Shown here in pieces: positions 27,490 through 36,570 of a stretch of DNA of 64,000 nt (position 1 is its first letter; each line of letters opens with the position of its first letter). The DNA comes from CAJCIT01 sp963771305 (GTDB taxonomy: Bacteria; Acidobacteriota; Terriglobia; Bryobacterales; Bryobacteraceae): assembly GCA_963771305.1 (NCBI GenBank), contig CAVYTS010000026.1, positions 620,001-684,000 on the forward strand, written 5' to 3'. The translations under genes were made by a program, and so were the position numbers. The notes beneath the pieces were generated by a model. It was given only the letters and a program-made list of their open reading frames with translations. It was not told where the DNA came from and searched no databases.

Positions 27490-29186
27490 TCACAGATTGG
27501 GTGAGATGGTGTAGTTCCACTTCGGAAGAACCTGGTGCGGTTTCAGTCGAAGTGATTGAAGCTGTTCGGGTGTCGGTTTGGCGCCGGTGGGATAGTTGCG
27601 ACGGTCGAGTTGAGCGGTGACCGACAAGCCGGTATTCGTTCTCGTGGAGCGGATGAAGTTGAGAATCTTCTGATAAGTGTCGAGTGGTTCGCCTGCCCAG
27701 TTCTTGGATATTTCGGAAAAGAGACGATGTTCAATGGGGTTCCATTTGGAAGCGCCAGTCGGGTAGTGCGCCACGGTGAGGGTCAGGCCGAGGGAGTCGG
27801 CCAACTGAGATTGGAGTTCGGTTTTCCAGGTGCGGCGACGAGCGCCATTGCTGCCGCCGGTGTCGCTCAGGATGAGGAGTTGACGGGAGCGGGGATAGCG
27901 TACCGCGCCTTCCTGGCGCCACCAATGTGCAATGGCGTGCGCCGCAAAGGCGGATGTGTCATGCGAGACGCCCAGCATGACCGCTCCCCGATTGGCGAGC
28001 AGATCGTAGATGCCGTAAGGGATGGCGACACCGGTGGAATCCGAGCGGAAATCGTGGTCGTTGACCAAGCGGGGAGATAGATCCCAGCGCGCGCCAGGGT
28101 TCTTGAAGTTGCCGACCAGTTCGCGTTTCTTGGTATCGACGCTGATGATGGGCAGGCCGCGGCGTTGGAAGCGCTGACGAAGATCGCTCAGATAAAGGAA
28201 CTGATCGTTGCGGTCGGGACTAAAGTCGGTGGAGAGTTTCTTGTGATTGACCCGCAGGGAATAGCCCATCTGATGGAGGAGACGAGCGACGGTGTTGGGG
28301 CTAACATTGACACCGAAGTCGCCCAGCGCCATGGCAATCTTCTCCGTAGTGCGCCGAGACCACTTCAACCCGGTGATGGGATCGCCGGCAGTGTCGTATT
28401 CGAGCAGGAACTCGATCAGTGTGACGATGTCGGCGGTTTTTTTTCGACCGGTTTGCGGCCGCCGCCAGAACGGCGGGTGCGCTCCGTCGATACATTCTGA
28501 TCGAGCAGTTGTTGGCGTCCGCGAGCGACGGTGTGCGGGTCCAAGCCGAGGAATTCGGCCAGAACGCTATCGCCTCCGTGACCCAGCTTGATGGATTCCA
28601 GCCCAGCAAACAAGCGACGCAGCTGCTCGTCAAGCAGACTGTAGAAAAGCAAGATGGCCGCTTTCAGTTCATCGGGAGACACCTGGAGAGCGGAGGCATC
28701 GGTCAGTAGAGGGACCGACTGGGCGGTTTGCCTGGTGCGGAGTTGACCGCGAGCTTGCCGGCCATCGGCGGAGGTGTAAAGAAATCGTCCGGCCACCTCG
28801 GAGCGGCGCAGGCGGTTGGCGCGCACCAGATCGTGGAGGGGATCTTGGACCTCAGCATGAAGAACGTCGGCCAGTTCATCGGCGAACCAGCCGTTCGGGG
28901 ACTGGTTGACGAAGGACTCGACGGTAGAGACGAGGGTGCCGTAACGGGAAAACCAAACTGCATCGTGGGACCACAGGCCGATGTCATCGAAGCGGGCGGC
29001 TTCGCGTAGGGCATAGTAGCGGCCGCGATGGGTATAGCTGGAAAGGTAATCCAGGAGCTTGAGCTTTCGAAAGACGGTAAGGTCGGCGGACGTGCCGAGA
29101 GCCGCTTTGAGTTCGGGCAAAGTAGCGATTTTGTGGCGAAGGAGATGCTTGCGGAGATCTTGGGGATTGAAGGAGAGTGGGCGCAT
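27490..29186 (-). CDS. ISAzo13-family transposase made by -1 frameshifting
   Basis: Two overlapping frames make one protein of about 565 residues. The first (29186 to the stop at 28416) encodes an N-terminal region unlike the usual compact ISAzo13 start, then the family segment RRLFAGLESIKLGHGG and GGGRKPVEKK. At a run of eight A residues it can slip back one base to continue TADIVTLIEFLLEYDTAGDP, then KWSRRTTEKIAMAL in the second frame. The catalytic part has SVDTKKRELVGNF, LILSDTGGSNGARRRTWKTE and NPIEHRLFSEISKNW, the DDE acidic residues. The product cuts and joins the IS ends. Both frames are undamaged, so the IS may be active. Confidence 0.85.
28437..28444 (-). promoter_or_regulatory. A8 slippery site for -1 ribosomal frameshifting
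   Basis: On the coding strand the codons GTC GAA AAA AAA CCG lead to a stop at 28416 in the first frame. Slipping back one base within A8 gives ACC GCC GAC and joins the catalytic frame. A shift in exactly the required direction at a canonical A-rich heptamer suggests programmed frameshifting rather than damage. Confidence 0.7.
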
Positions 29187-29548
29187 AATGTTAGAGTTCC
29201 GACTAATCAAACATTTCACTCGGAACTATAACACAATCGACAGAAGCACGGGTAGGCGGACCGTGATCGCGACTTCTCCAGTGTTTACAGAGCTTGTAGG
29301 CGGTGTGGAGGCCCGTTGATGGGGCCCGTCAAAGCAACGCGCAATGATTTCTTTCCGATTTCGGCGTACTAGTTAATGTTGCGCAAACCCTTAGTGAGTG
29401 CGCCAACTTAAGGACCTCGTGTCCGTAGTGTTTGAAAAAGAGCTACGCACACGATGGATTACCGGCGATATATGCCCGTTTACGAGGATGTATCTGGTCA
29501 GCGGACCTGACGTGCACGTCCGCTTTCGGTAGGATCTAAAGGAGCAAA

Positions 29549-29808
29549 CTAAGCTTTCTTGATACGCTTGCTGGCGAAGAAACCGATTGCGAGAGAAGTG
29601 CGGAACCGATGAGCGTCATCGTGGCCGGTTCCGGTATGTTGCTTGGAGCAGCGAAGGTATAGGCAGTTGTAGTTCTACCGCCGGCGGTGGCGCGGCCGTT
29701 GAAAAACAATGAGTTGGCACCCAAAAGAGAAAAGCTGCTGCTGCCGGCAACAGCGTCCTGGGCGTGTTGCCTCCTGACGATTTCGGTCAGTATGGCCACC
29801 TCAGGCAA
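29549..29808 (-). pseudogene. Relic of a PEP-CTERM-sorted exported protein
   Basis: The frame contains AAPSNIPEPATMTLIGSALL, the PEP-CTERM sorting motif and start of the TM helix. Immediately after it a one-base change is needed (near 29583) to give IGFFASKRIKKA and a stop at 29549-29551, the normal basic end of such proteins. The upstream part is only about 50 residues and lacks a signal peptide, so the 5' end is missing. PEP-CTERM proteins are exosortase substrates; no exosortase is in the window. Confidence 0.65.
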
Positions 29809-30064
29809 CTGAAGGGAAGTCGCGTTCCAGCCAGCCTTGCATTCTTCCAGCGGATGCCGCGTTGACGGCCCGAGAGGAAACGTGTCTTAAGTTAGCGCTT
29901 ATGGGATGGCGTCTCCCGGCGGGTTGCTCAACCCAGCCTGCCGTGGTACGGATAAGCTCATTCGCTCTGCGCATTTTCATTTGGCGGGGCGAGGAGATCC
30001 CGCATCCACTTTCTGTTACGATTTCGTACTCGGCGGCGCCACCAGTGCATCCAGGGGGCCAGAT

Positions 30065-30688
30065 ATGCTCGGAGCCATTCTTTCTATGCTTTCGCCTTCA
30101 TTCAATTCAAATCCACTTTCCCGGCGACTCAAGCTTACTCACCCTCTTAGCATCGCGCTGTTGTTGGCGAGCCAGTGCTTCGGCGCCGAGCCGTCGACGG
30201 TGCAACCGCTCGAGCCGGGTGTCATCATGCCCAACCTGGAAGGCGAGAGTCTCGATGGTATGAACGTTCAGTTGCCCAGGGACGCGGCCCACAAGGTTGC
30301 GCTCGTCGCTCTCGGCTTCAGCCGCAATTCTCAATATTCAATTGAAAAGTGGATGAAACCCTTTAAGCAAGATTTCAAGAACACTCCCGGCGTTGTTGCC
30401 TACACGGTTCCGGTCATCGAGGGTTCGATGGGACGTCTCGCCAAGCCCTTCATCACGGGAGGCATGCGCAAGGGAGTTTCGAAGGAAGATCAAGCAACAT
30501 TTGTAGTCGTCTTCACCAGTTCAAACGATTGGCACCAGCGGATGCAAGTGGCCGACGAGCAACTGGGCTGCATAGTCCTCATCGACCAGCAGGGCAAGGT
30601 CGTGTGGGTCTACCGCCAGGCATTTAGCGACGACGCCTACAGCCAGCTTGTGAAACAAGTGCGGTTGCTCTTAGTCCCCACACGGTAA
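30065..30688 (+). CDS. Exported thioredoxin-fold-like protein (ATP10-like)
   Basis: A 207-residue protein. Starting at the ATG at 30065 gives a basic region followed by a hydrophobic signal LSIALLLASQCFGAE. The mature part begins IMPNLEGESLDGMNVQLP and continues VALVALGFSRNSQYSIEKWM, with LGCIVLIDQQGKVVWVYRQ near the end, a pattern seen in the ATP10/thioredoxin-like family. No CxxC is present, so it is probably not a redox thioredoxin. The frame is open upstream to 29906. Function is not assigned. Confidence 0.6.
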   Translation: MLGAILSMLSPSFNSNPLSRRLKLTHPLSIALLLASQCFGAEPSTVQPLEPGVIMPNLEGESLDGMNVQLPRDAAHKVALVALGFSRNSQYSIEKWMKPFKQDFKNTPGVVAYTVPVIEGSMGRLAKPFITGGMRKGVSKEDQATFVVVFTSSNDWHQRMQVADEQLGCIVLIDQQGKVVWVYRQAFSDDAYSQLVKQVRLLLVPTR

Positions 30689-30723
30689 TACACGGAACTC
30701 CGAGTCTCACCTTGGGGCTGGGT

Positions 30724-31554
30724 TTACGATTTGCCCGGCGGCGGCATCGCAGGCGCTTTATCACGATGGCCCCAATTGAAGCGCCGCCCCAGGATCATCT
30801 TCGTTAGCAAATGGTCAGTGCTATGCGTCAACCCAATTCCGACACCGAAGTTGAACTCCCACTCCGCGCCAAGGTTCAAATCGAAGCACGGCACAATCTG
30901 TTGCTGTTGCTGACCAACCGGATCAAATCCCTGAAGCGGCCCGAGTGATCCGTAGTATTCAAAACCGACATTGATTCTTTTGGTCAGGTCATAGCCCAGC
31001 TTGAAGTTCGGCGAGAACACCACACCTTGCGACACGCTCGGTCCATGGAACGACCGATCCAGCGTCGGATTGAAGCACAGGTACCATCGGCCCAGCGTCT
31101 TATCGATAATCGGCCTGATCTCCATGGTCCAGGTGTCAGGAGAAAATGGCTTCTGCTGGTATCCCACCTCGAGGGAAAGACTCGCGCCGACGGGCCAGCC
31201 CCAGGACTCGGGAGCGGCCACTCGGGGCCGGATGTGATCGCCCACCCAGTCCCACCCGTACAGGCTGCTTGCCGAGGAGAATACATAGAAGCCCGTCTCG
31301 AACCAATCGTTGAACCCGTGCGTGATCTCCAATGTCTCGTGGAGCGCGTGATTCGTGGGCAACATACCTTCCGGCGAGGTAGTCTTGGACCCTTCCCAGG
31401 TGAAATTGCTGTGCAGTTCCAACATGGTGTCGCCGGGCTTCACCAACTCTGACCCATAAACCTGGATTTCGTAGTTGTCTTGAGCGCAAAGCACTCCGCA
31501 CAGGAAGGCCGAGGTGAATAACCAGGCAGTGACGAGGGTACGCACGGCGGCCAA
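30724..31554 (-). CDS. Outer-membrane beta-barrel protein (MetA-pathway-like)
   Basis: A 276-residue protein with a signal peptide ending CGVLCAQ. The mature part is a run of amphipathic strands rich in Trp, Tyr and Gly, for example HETLEITHGFNDWFETGFYV and LSLEVGYQQKPFSPDTWTM. This resembles the small barrel family annotated as MetA-pathway of phenol degradation or transporter. The substrate is unknown. It runs leftward, convergent with the preceding thioredoxin-like gene. Confidence 0.65.
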   Translation of the reverse strand: MAAVRTLVTAWLFTSAFLCGVLCAQDNYEIQVYGSELVKPGDTMLELHSNFTWEGSKTTSPEGMLPTNHALHETLEITHGFNDWFETGFYVFSSASSLYGWDWVGDHIRPRVAAPESWGWPVGASLSLEVGYQQKPFSPDTWTMEIRPIIDKTLGRWYLCFNPTLDRSFHGPSVSQGVVFSPNFKLGYDLTKRINVGFEYYGSLGPLQGFDPVGQQQQQIVPCFDLNLGAEWEFNFGVGIGLTHSTDHLLTKMILGRRFNWGHRDKAPAMPPPGKS

Positions 31555-31602
31555 ATGAGAAGTCTACCAAGACAAATCCCGCGCCTTCTCGTAGCGATGC
31601 CA

Positions 31603-33297
31603 TCACGCTAAGTGGTCCAAGGCCCCGGCTCGCATCAGCACGCGCCGCACCTTCTTCGGCGAGATCGATAGCTTCTTGGCCACTCGTGCAATCTTACGGT
31701 CTTCGCGCAGCCAGATCTTCGGAATAATCAGTTCCGCAAACTCGTCGGTGATCTCCCGAAAGGTCTTGTCCCCAATCGCGCCTTGTGACCACGCACGCAG
31801 TGTTTCGTCGATGTCGCCGCCGCGCAGCACCCTCGTCTTCAGCGTCTTTAGATCATCCCAGTGCGGTTGAAACGGGTCGGCTTTCATTGAGGACATCGCC
31901 AGGTTCAAGGAATGCCGCGCCTCGTCGAGATTGTTGAAATACTCATTCGATTGCGTGAGCCCAAGCCAAATATACGCACGGGCTAGTAGATAGTCGTTCT
32001 GGGTGTGCTTCGCGCACGCAACGGCTTCACGGCCAAACCGTTCCGCCAGCACAGCATGCCGGGATGAGTCGCCATACTCATCCGCATCTTCCAGTACGTC
32101 GTCCTCCAGCCTGGCGTTTTCCACCATGCAGCGAAGCAGCCGGGCCCGAGCCATCAGGATGAAGTCTTCCTTTTCAAGCCCGAGTGCGTAGGCTCCCTCT
32201 GCCTCCTCCTCGGCGCGGTCCAGATCGCCGTTGTCATGGAAAATGTGGCCATACGTGATCTTCAGGTTGCCTTCGCCCCGGCGTTGACGGTGTTTGCCGA
32301 AGATGGCGTCCGCCTCGTCGAGGTGTGACAATGCCTCCCGCTGGAGTTGTTCAAATCGCGCCCGGATCTCCGCCACGGGGATTCGAACCGTTTCCCCGTC
32401 GGCGGTGGTTTGTCTCCGAAGAGCGGCGCTCGCATCAATCCGCCGCCGCAGTTGCCGCGCCATCAGCCGCTTGACGTAGGCCATATTGCCCAAAGTGCGC
32501 GCCACATGTGGATGCTGGGGATCTATTTTGGCGTATTCAGAAATTGCTTCAGCGAAATGCTTTACCGACTCCTCGTACCGGCCGTCGGCCTGATCGATCC
32601 GGCCGTACGTCGAGAGGATGTTCCCAACCGTTACGTAGTCGTCGGTTTGCCGCAGCACCGCTTCTGCCTCATTGAGCGCGGTTAGCGCTTCGTTCGAGCG
32701 TCCCTTCTGGAACAGCAGCCACCCCTCTAACGCTTGGATCACCGCCGCCATAGGGAAGTAACCCAACTCGATCGCCACCTTGCGACCCTTCACGGCGGAA
32801 GCCAGGGCTTCCTCATACTCACCGCATTTGCGATGGCAGTTTGCTTTCCAGTAGTACGCTGCCGCCGCCAGTTCCGCTCCCACCGGCTTTGTCCCACTGA
32901 GTGCGTTTCCGAGTCCTAATACGAACTCAAAGTGCCCGACCGCCCGCCCGGGTGCGTCTTCCTTACCCGCTACAAACCCTTCCGCCAGCCGCAGGTGAGC
33001 GTAGTCCAACAGGGGAAGTCCGGCTCGCGTCTCTTCGGGAAACCGCGAAAGCAGCCGCCTGACAACATCGGTATCTCTAAACCCTGAATCTACCCATTGC
33101 GCGCAGTAACCGACGAAGGTCGCTGCGTGTTTCTGGATCGGCGAGAGCTTCTCGAGCAACCCCGCCTTCTCTTCTAGCCGTTGGAGCCCCGCCCGAATCC
33201 GCCGCTGCGCCAGGTATTGACCCATTTCGTCAAGGAATTGTTGTGAAATCTCTGATCTGCCGATACTTATCTGTGTCGTTGAACGGCTGTCCACCAT
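31603..33297 (-). CDS. TPR-repeat protein with C-terminal Fis-like HTH
   Basis: A 564-residue, largely helical protein. Several tetratricopeptide-like units are visible between residues 145 and 470 (AAYYWKANCHRKCGEYEEAL, EGWLLFQKGRSNEALTALNE, GNILSTYGRIDQADGRYEES). The last 40 residues, RKIARVAKKLSISPKKVRR, look like a Fis-type helix-turn-helix. A cytoplasmic regulator or scaffold is likely. No signal or membrane segment. It is divergent from adk over 182 bases. Confidence 0.7.
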   Translation of the reverse strand: MVDSRSTTQISIGRSEISQQFLDEMGQYLAQRRIRAGLQRLEEKAGLLEKLSPIQKHAATFVGYCAQWVDSGFRDTDVVRRLLSRFPEETRAGLPLLDYAHLRLAEGFVAGKEDAPGRAVGHFEFVLGLGNALSGTKPVGAELAAAAYYWKANCHRKCGEYEEALASAVKGRKVAIELGYFPMAAVIQALEGWLLFQKGRSNEALTALNEAEAVLRQTDDYVTVGNILSTYGRIDQADGRYEESVKHFAEAISEYAKIDPQHPHVARTLGNMAYVKRLMARQLRRRIDASAALRRQTTADGETVRIPVAEIRARFEQLQREALSHLDEADAIFGKHRQRRGEGNLKITYGHIFHDNGDLDRAEEEAEGAYALGLEKEDFILMARARLLRCMVENARLEDDVLEDADEYGDSSRHAVLAERFGREAVACAKHTQNDYLLARAYIWLGLTQSNEYFNNLDEARHSLNLAMSSMKADPFQPHWDDLKTLKTRVLRGGDIDETLRAWSQGAIGDKTFREITDEFAELIIPKIWLREDRKIARVAKKLSISPKKVRRVLMRAGALDHLA

Positions 33298-33479
33298 TTC
33301 TCAAGACTAACGCTTTCGAGCCAGACCAGGTCAAAACGTCCCACTCGTCCGAATTGGACTGGGTTAATTGAGCCCTTTCGACATTTGGTTTTAACTAGTG
33401 TCTGGCATGTGCTTCGAGTTCCGTAGGCCTCGAGGAGAGAAAAGACCGGCAGCCGATTGCTGGAAGTGAGGGTCGTAAA

Positions 33480-34151
33480 ATGGAAAACCGCAATGTGATT
33501 GTCTTATTGGGGCCGCCGGGGGCGGGCAAGGGCACTCAAAGTACGGTGCTCCAGCGGGAACTGAGTATTCCCGCCATTTCCACCGGCGACGTGCTCCGAG
33601 CTGAAATCGCCGCGAACACGTCCCTCGGCCAGATCGTCAAGGAGACCCTCGCCGGCGGCAATCTCGTCTGTGACGATTTAATTAACAAAGTGGCGGCGGC
33701 CCAGCTTCATCAGCCCCAATTCGCCGATGGCTTCGTCCTCGATGGTTATCCGCGCACCGTCAATCAGGCCGGCTTCCTCGACCAGCTTCTGACCGACATG
33801 GGCATGCCCGAGCCGATTGCTTTGCACCTGGATGCCACCACCGAAACGATCCTCCAGCGCTTGACCGCCCGGCGCCAATGCCCGTGCTGCCACCGCGTCT
33901 ACAACTTGGTCTTGCGGCCGTCGAAGGATGGCGTCACGTGCGACTTCGATCACGTTACGCTAATTACCCGCGACGACGATCGCGAATCTGTTATTCTCGA
34001 ACGCCTCAAGGCCTATCGGGAACAGTCGCAGCCTGTTATCGACGTCTACAAGAACCGCCGCTATATCAAAGTCGACGGCAACCTTGATCCGGAAGTGGTG
34101 TTCGTACTGATTAAGCCATTGCTTTCTGCCTCTATGCCGCAACTAGCCTAA
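33480..34151 (+). CDS. adk: Adenylate kinase
   Basis: A 223-residue enzyme interconverting ATP + AMP and 2 ADP. P-loop GPPGAGKGTQ is at residues 11-20, the AMP site STGDVLR near 37 and GFVLDGYPRT near 84. The LID domain contains CPCC and a later Cys/Asp pair (CDFD), so it is the zinc-binding long form. Start ATG at 33480. It is not next to secY or ribosomal genes, so it may be a second, non-ribosomal-locus copy. Confidence 0.95.
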   Translation: MENRNVIVLLGPPGAGKGTQSTVLQRELSIPAISTGDVLRAEIAANTSLGQIVKETLAGGNLVCDDLINKVAAAQLHQPQFADGFVLDGYPRTVNQAGFLDQLLTDMGMPEPIALHLDATTETILQRLTARRQCPCCHRVYNLVLRPSKDGVTCDFDHVTLITRDDDRESVILERLKAYREQSQPVIDVYKNRRYIKVDGNLDPEVVFVLIKPLLSASMPQLA

Positions 34152-34203
34152 CCAGCTGAGGCTGTACTACTAGACGTTGGTTTCTTTGCATGCTGCGACG
34201 ATT

Positions 34204-35778
34204 TCATGCGGCGAGAGTCGTAAGTTGCTGAGTGGTAGCGCGTTGAGCGGAGAGCACGGCATTGATCAAAAGTCGGCCGTGAGGCGTGACGTGATAGCGG
34301 TGAGTATGAGGCAGCTTTTGAATGATGCCGTGAGTGCGGAGCAAGCGAAGTGTGCGGCTGACGGCGGCAGAATGGCGGCGAGCCTGTGGTTTGGATGCCG
34401 GGGTTCCGAAGAGTAGGGTCTGCAGATCGGGATTGCGGAATCCGTTGATGGTGAATTCGCCGCGACCGACGGCCGTGAGCAGAGCCAGATCGCCGCACTC
34501 GAATGGATGGAGTGCCCGGGCCGGTCGGCCGTGCCAGCGCACACGTTTCCCCAGAGGCCCGGTCAGCTCGCCAAGTGTGGTGGTATCGTCCACGCGGGCC
34601 AGAGCGGTGCAGTAGCGATCGAGCGCCTTCTGGGAGACTTCGGCGCGTCGATGTAAGTCGGCCACTCCAGCACGCAGGGGCCGCCACTGCATCGGCCCTT
34701 CCGGCTCACCGGTTTTATGCCGGAAGACGCGGAACTGCTCGGGCGCATTCAGAGTGAGTTCCGGGCGCAGCACGGCTCCGGCATCGGAATAGGCTTTGTC
34801 GTAGAGCTTGATGGAGTTCTTCCCGAGCCGGTGCTTGATCCGGACGCCTTCGCTGCGCACTTTCAGATCGCTGACTACTTCATGCCTGTTTGGACCGGAG
34901 GTTTTGCCTGTTTCACTGACCTTCTTATCCATGAAACGCATCACGTCGGGGCTGGAGAAACTGATCATTCCCAGATGGATCAGCTGCGGATAGGGCCGCC
35001 GGAGTTGCTGCGGATCGCGAAAGACAATATCCATGGCCCATTCACTCTGAAAACTGGTCCAGTAATACCGCATCGGGTAGTGGGCGCAGAACTGGGCCAG
35101 CAGGGGGTGAGCGCGCGACGCACAGGCATCCAGGGAACCGGTCCAGTCGGTTTTCAGTTGTTCGTCCATCCGCGCCTGTGCGCGGGGAAAGTCCTCAATC
35201 CAGGGGAAGCAATTATCGTGACGCCGATAGCGCAGTCCCGCCTGTTCCATCTGTTGAGCAAGCCAGGCACGCCCGTTCATGTAAACATACAGCGCGAAAG
35301 GGAACCAGGTCTGGAGCTGTGCGCTCATGAACCCGAACACGGCGTCAATCCAGTAGTGGTAAACAAACAGACACGGCCGAATGCCGCGGACTAGGTGAAG
35401 CTTTTGTGTCTCCCGGTTGCCGGCTACTCGCCAGGTCAGGCCGGGCTCGACGGCAGTCAAAGCGCAAATCGGCCCGCTCGTGATGCCGTTTTCCCGCGCG
35501 ATAGATCGGGCCAGTTCCTCTTTGCTCAGTTTGCCGTTGTTCAAGTAACGAACCGGACAGCCGGCCGCTTCCACCGATGCCAGCGAAGCCTCTTTGACAC
35601 GCTGACTGACTTGTGCGACGTGTGCCGCGTAATCCTTCCATGCAACCCCACTCGCCCACAGATAGCCCTTCATGCCTGTCTCGTGGTTTAAAGCAAGGTT
35701 TCCACGGAATACCAACCGGTCAAATCCGGTGAGGACTCCGCTGAGTTGACTGTTGTAGCGGGCGATAAACTCGTTCAT
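34204..35778 (-). CDS. Uncharacterised 524-residue protein
   Basis: The family is not recognised. The protein starts MNEFIARYNSQLSGVLTGFD (ATG 35778, AAAGGA 10 bases upstream); the frame is open to 35898 but that part lies in an inverted repeat. Features: DRLVFRGNLAL near residue 20, a Trp-rich central region FVYHYWIDAVFGFMSAQLQT, HRLGKNSIKLYDKAYSD near 350, and a C-terminal winged-helix-like segment SRTLRLLRTHGIIQKLPHTH followed by YHVTPHGRLLINAVL. The Lys/Asp-rich KLYDK and the DNA-binding-like C terminus would suit a nucleic-acid enzyme or transposase, but this is inference. Confidence 0.75.
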   Translation of the reverse strand: MNEFIARYNSQLSGVLTGFDRLVFRGNLALNHETGMKGYLWASGVAWKDYAAHVAQVSQRVKEASLASVEAAGCPVRYLNNGKLSKEELARSIARENGITSGPICALTAVEPGLTWRVAGNRETQKLHLVRGIRPCLFVYHYWIDAVFGFMSAQLQTWFPFALYVYMNGRAWLAQQMEQAGLRYRRHDNCFPWIEDFPRAQARMDEQLKTDWTGSLDACASRAHPLLAQFCAHYPMRYYWTSFQSEWAMDIVFRDPQQLRRPYPQLIHLGMISFSSPDVMRFMDKKVSETGKTSGPNRHEVVSDLKVRSEGVRIKHRLGKNSIKLYDKAYSDAGAVLRPELTLNAPEQFRVFRHKTGEPEGPMQWRPLRAGVADLHRRAEVSQKALDRYCTALARVDDTTTLGELTGPLGKRVRWHGRPARALHPFECGDLALLTAVGRGEFTINGFRNPDLQTLLFGTPASKPQARRHSAAVSRTLRLLRTHGIIQKLPHTHRYHVTPHGRLLINAVLSAQRATTQQLTTLAA

Positions 35779-35779
35779 G

Positions 35780-35848
35780 TGGCGTTTCCTTTCTCGGGTT
35801 GATGTCGTTCCTAGATAAACAACATCGTACGGGAAAAGTGAAACGCCA
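35780..35848. promoter_or_regulatory. Long imperfect inverted repeat covering the 5' leader and RBS of the 524-residue gene
   Basis: On the leftward transcript the leader begins TGGCGTTTC and ends GAAACGCCA directly before the ATG. Inner arms (CTTTT/GAAAG and ATGTTGTT/AACGACAT) extend the stem, with a small loop around 35811-35817. The Shine-Dalgarno AAAGGA lies in the 3' arm, so the fold would hide it. It could be a translational control hairpin or a subterminal hairpin of a mobile element. Confidence 0.65.
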
Positions 35849-35886
35849 TTCTTCCTGATTCGGTTGCGGCTTTGCTGCTCTGCGGG

Positions 35887-35903
35887 GCAGGATGGCATCC
35901 TGC
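35887..35903. repeat. Palindrome GCAGGAT-GGC-ATCCTGC
   Basis: A perfect 7-base-arm palindrome with a GGC loop upstream of the unassigned gene. It shares the core GGATGGCATCC with 27427-27439. Confidence 0.4.
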
Positions 35904-36023
35904 GGCCGGTTGTTAACCTGCCTTTTGACTTCCAAGGTCTTTACTCACCGCCTGACCCTTTATCGCAGTGCGAGACTTCCGCCTTGCCAAACGACCACCT
36001 ACTCGTGTACTGTTCCAACTGAC

Positions 36024-36476
36024 ATGCCCGATCTAACCCAAGCCAAGTCACCCGAGGAGGTGACGCTGCTGCGTTTGCAGGACCAACTCAGTTGGTACTC
36101 TGCCAAGAGCACTCAGAACAAAAACTCGTTCAAGAGACTCAAGATGCTCACCATCGTTTCGGCCGCCTTGATTCCCGTGCTGGTCACGAGCCACGTGCCC
36201 TATGGCACGGAAGTCTCGGCCGCCCTCGGCGTCCTGATCGCGATCATCGAAGGCCTTCAGCAGCTGAATCAGTATCACGGAAATTGGATCTCTTACCGTG
36301 CCACGGCCGAGGCCTTGAAGCACGAGCAGTTCCTTTATCTAGCCAAGGCGGGTCCTTACGTAGCCGCCGAACACCCGCAGTCCATGCTTGCCGAGCGCAT
36401 CGAGTCCCTGATCACTCAAGAGGAAGGGAAGTGGGTGTCCACCCAGAACCTTCCCAGTCAGCAAAAGGCGTCCTAG
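36024..36476 (+). CDS. DUF4231-domain membrane protein
   Basis: A 150-residue protein from the ATG at 36024. It matches the DUF4231 layout: an N-terminal helix LRLQDQLSWYSAKSTQNK, two adjacent TM helices (MLTIVSAALIPVLVTS and VSAALGVLIAIIEGLQQL), then QYHGNWISYRATAEALKHEQ, the family signature. Such proteins occur beside phage-defence or nucleotide-signalling genes in some genomes (SLATT-like effectors), but no partner enzyme is adjacent here. Confidence 0.8.
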   Translation: MPDLTQAKSPEEVTLLRLQDQLSWYSAKSTQNKNSFKRLKMLTIVSAALIPVLVTSHVPYGTEVSAALGVLIAIIEGLQQLNQYHGNWISYRATAEALKHEQFLYLAKAGPYVAAEHPQSMLAERIESLITQEEGKWVSTQNLPSQQKAS

Positions 36477-36570
36477 CGCGTTGGTAAAAACATCTCGGCA
36501 CGGGAACCGCGCGTAAGCTGCGGATGTGGGCCCCTTCGTCGATACAATAACGTCAGGTAGAAACACCCCG

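Larger units (their letters stand above)
27470..29390 (-). mobile_element. ISAzo13-like insertion sequence
   Basis: An element of about 1.9 kb encoding one frameshifted transposase. Imperfect terminal inverted repeats are visible: 27470-27489 begins GGGCTGACGCAAAAAC and the inverse of 29371-29390 reads GGGTTTGCGCAACATT. TTA(G) flanks both sides (27467-27469 and 29391-29393), a likely 3-4 base target duplication. Family assignment rests on the transposase. The insertion lies in a gap between the permease and a PEP-CTERM relic, so no gene was clearly broken. Confidence 0.8.
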
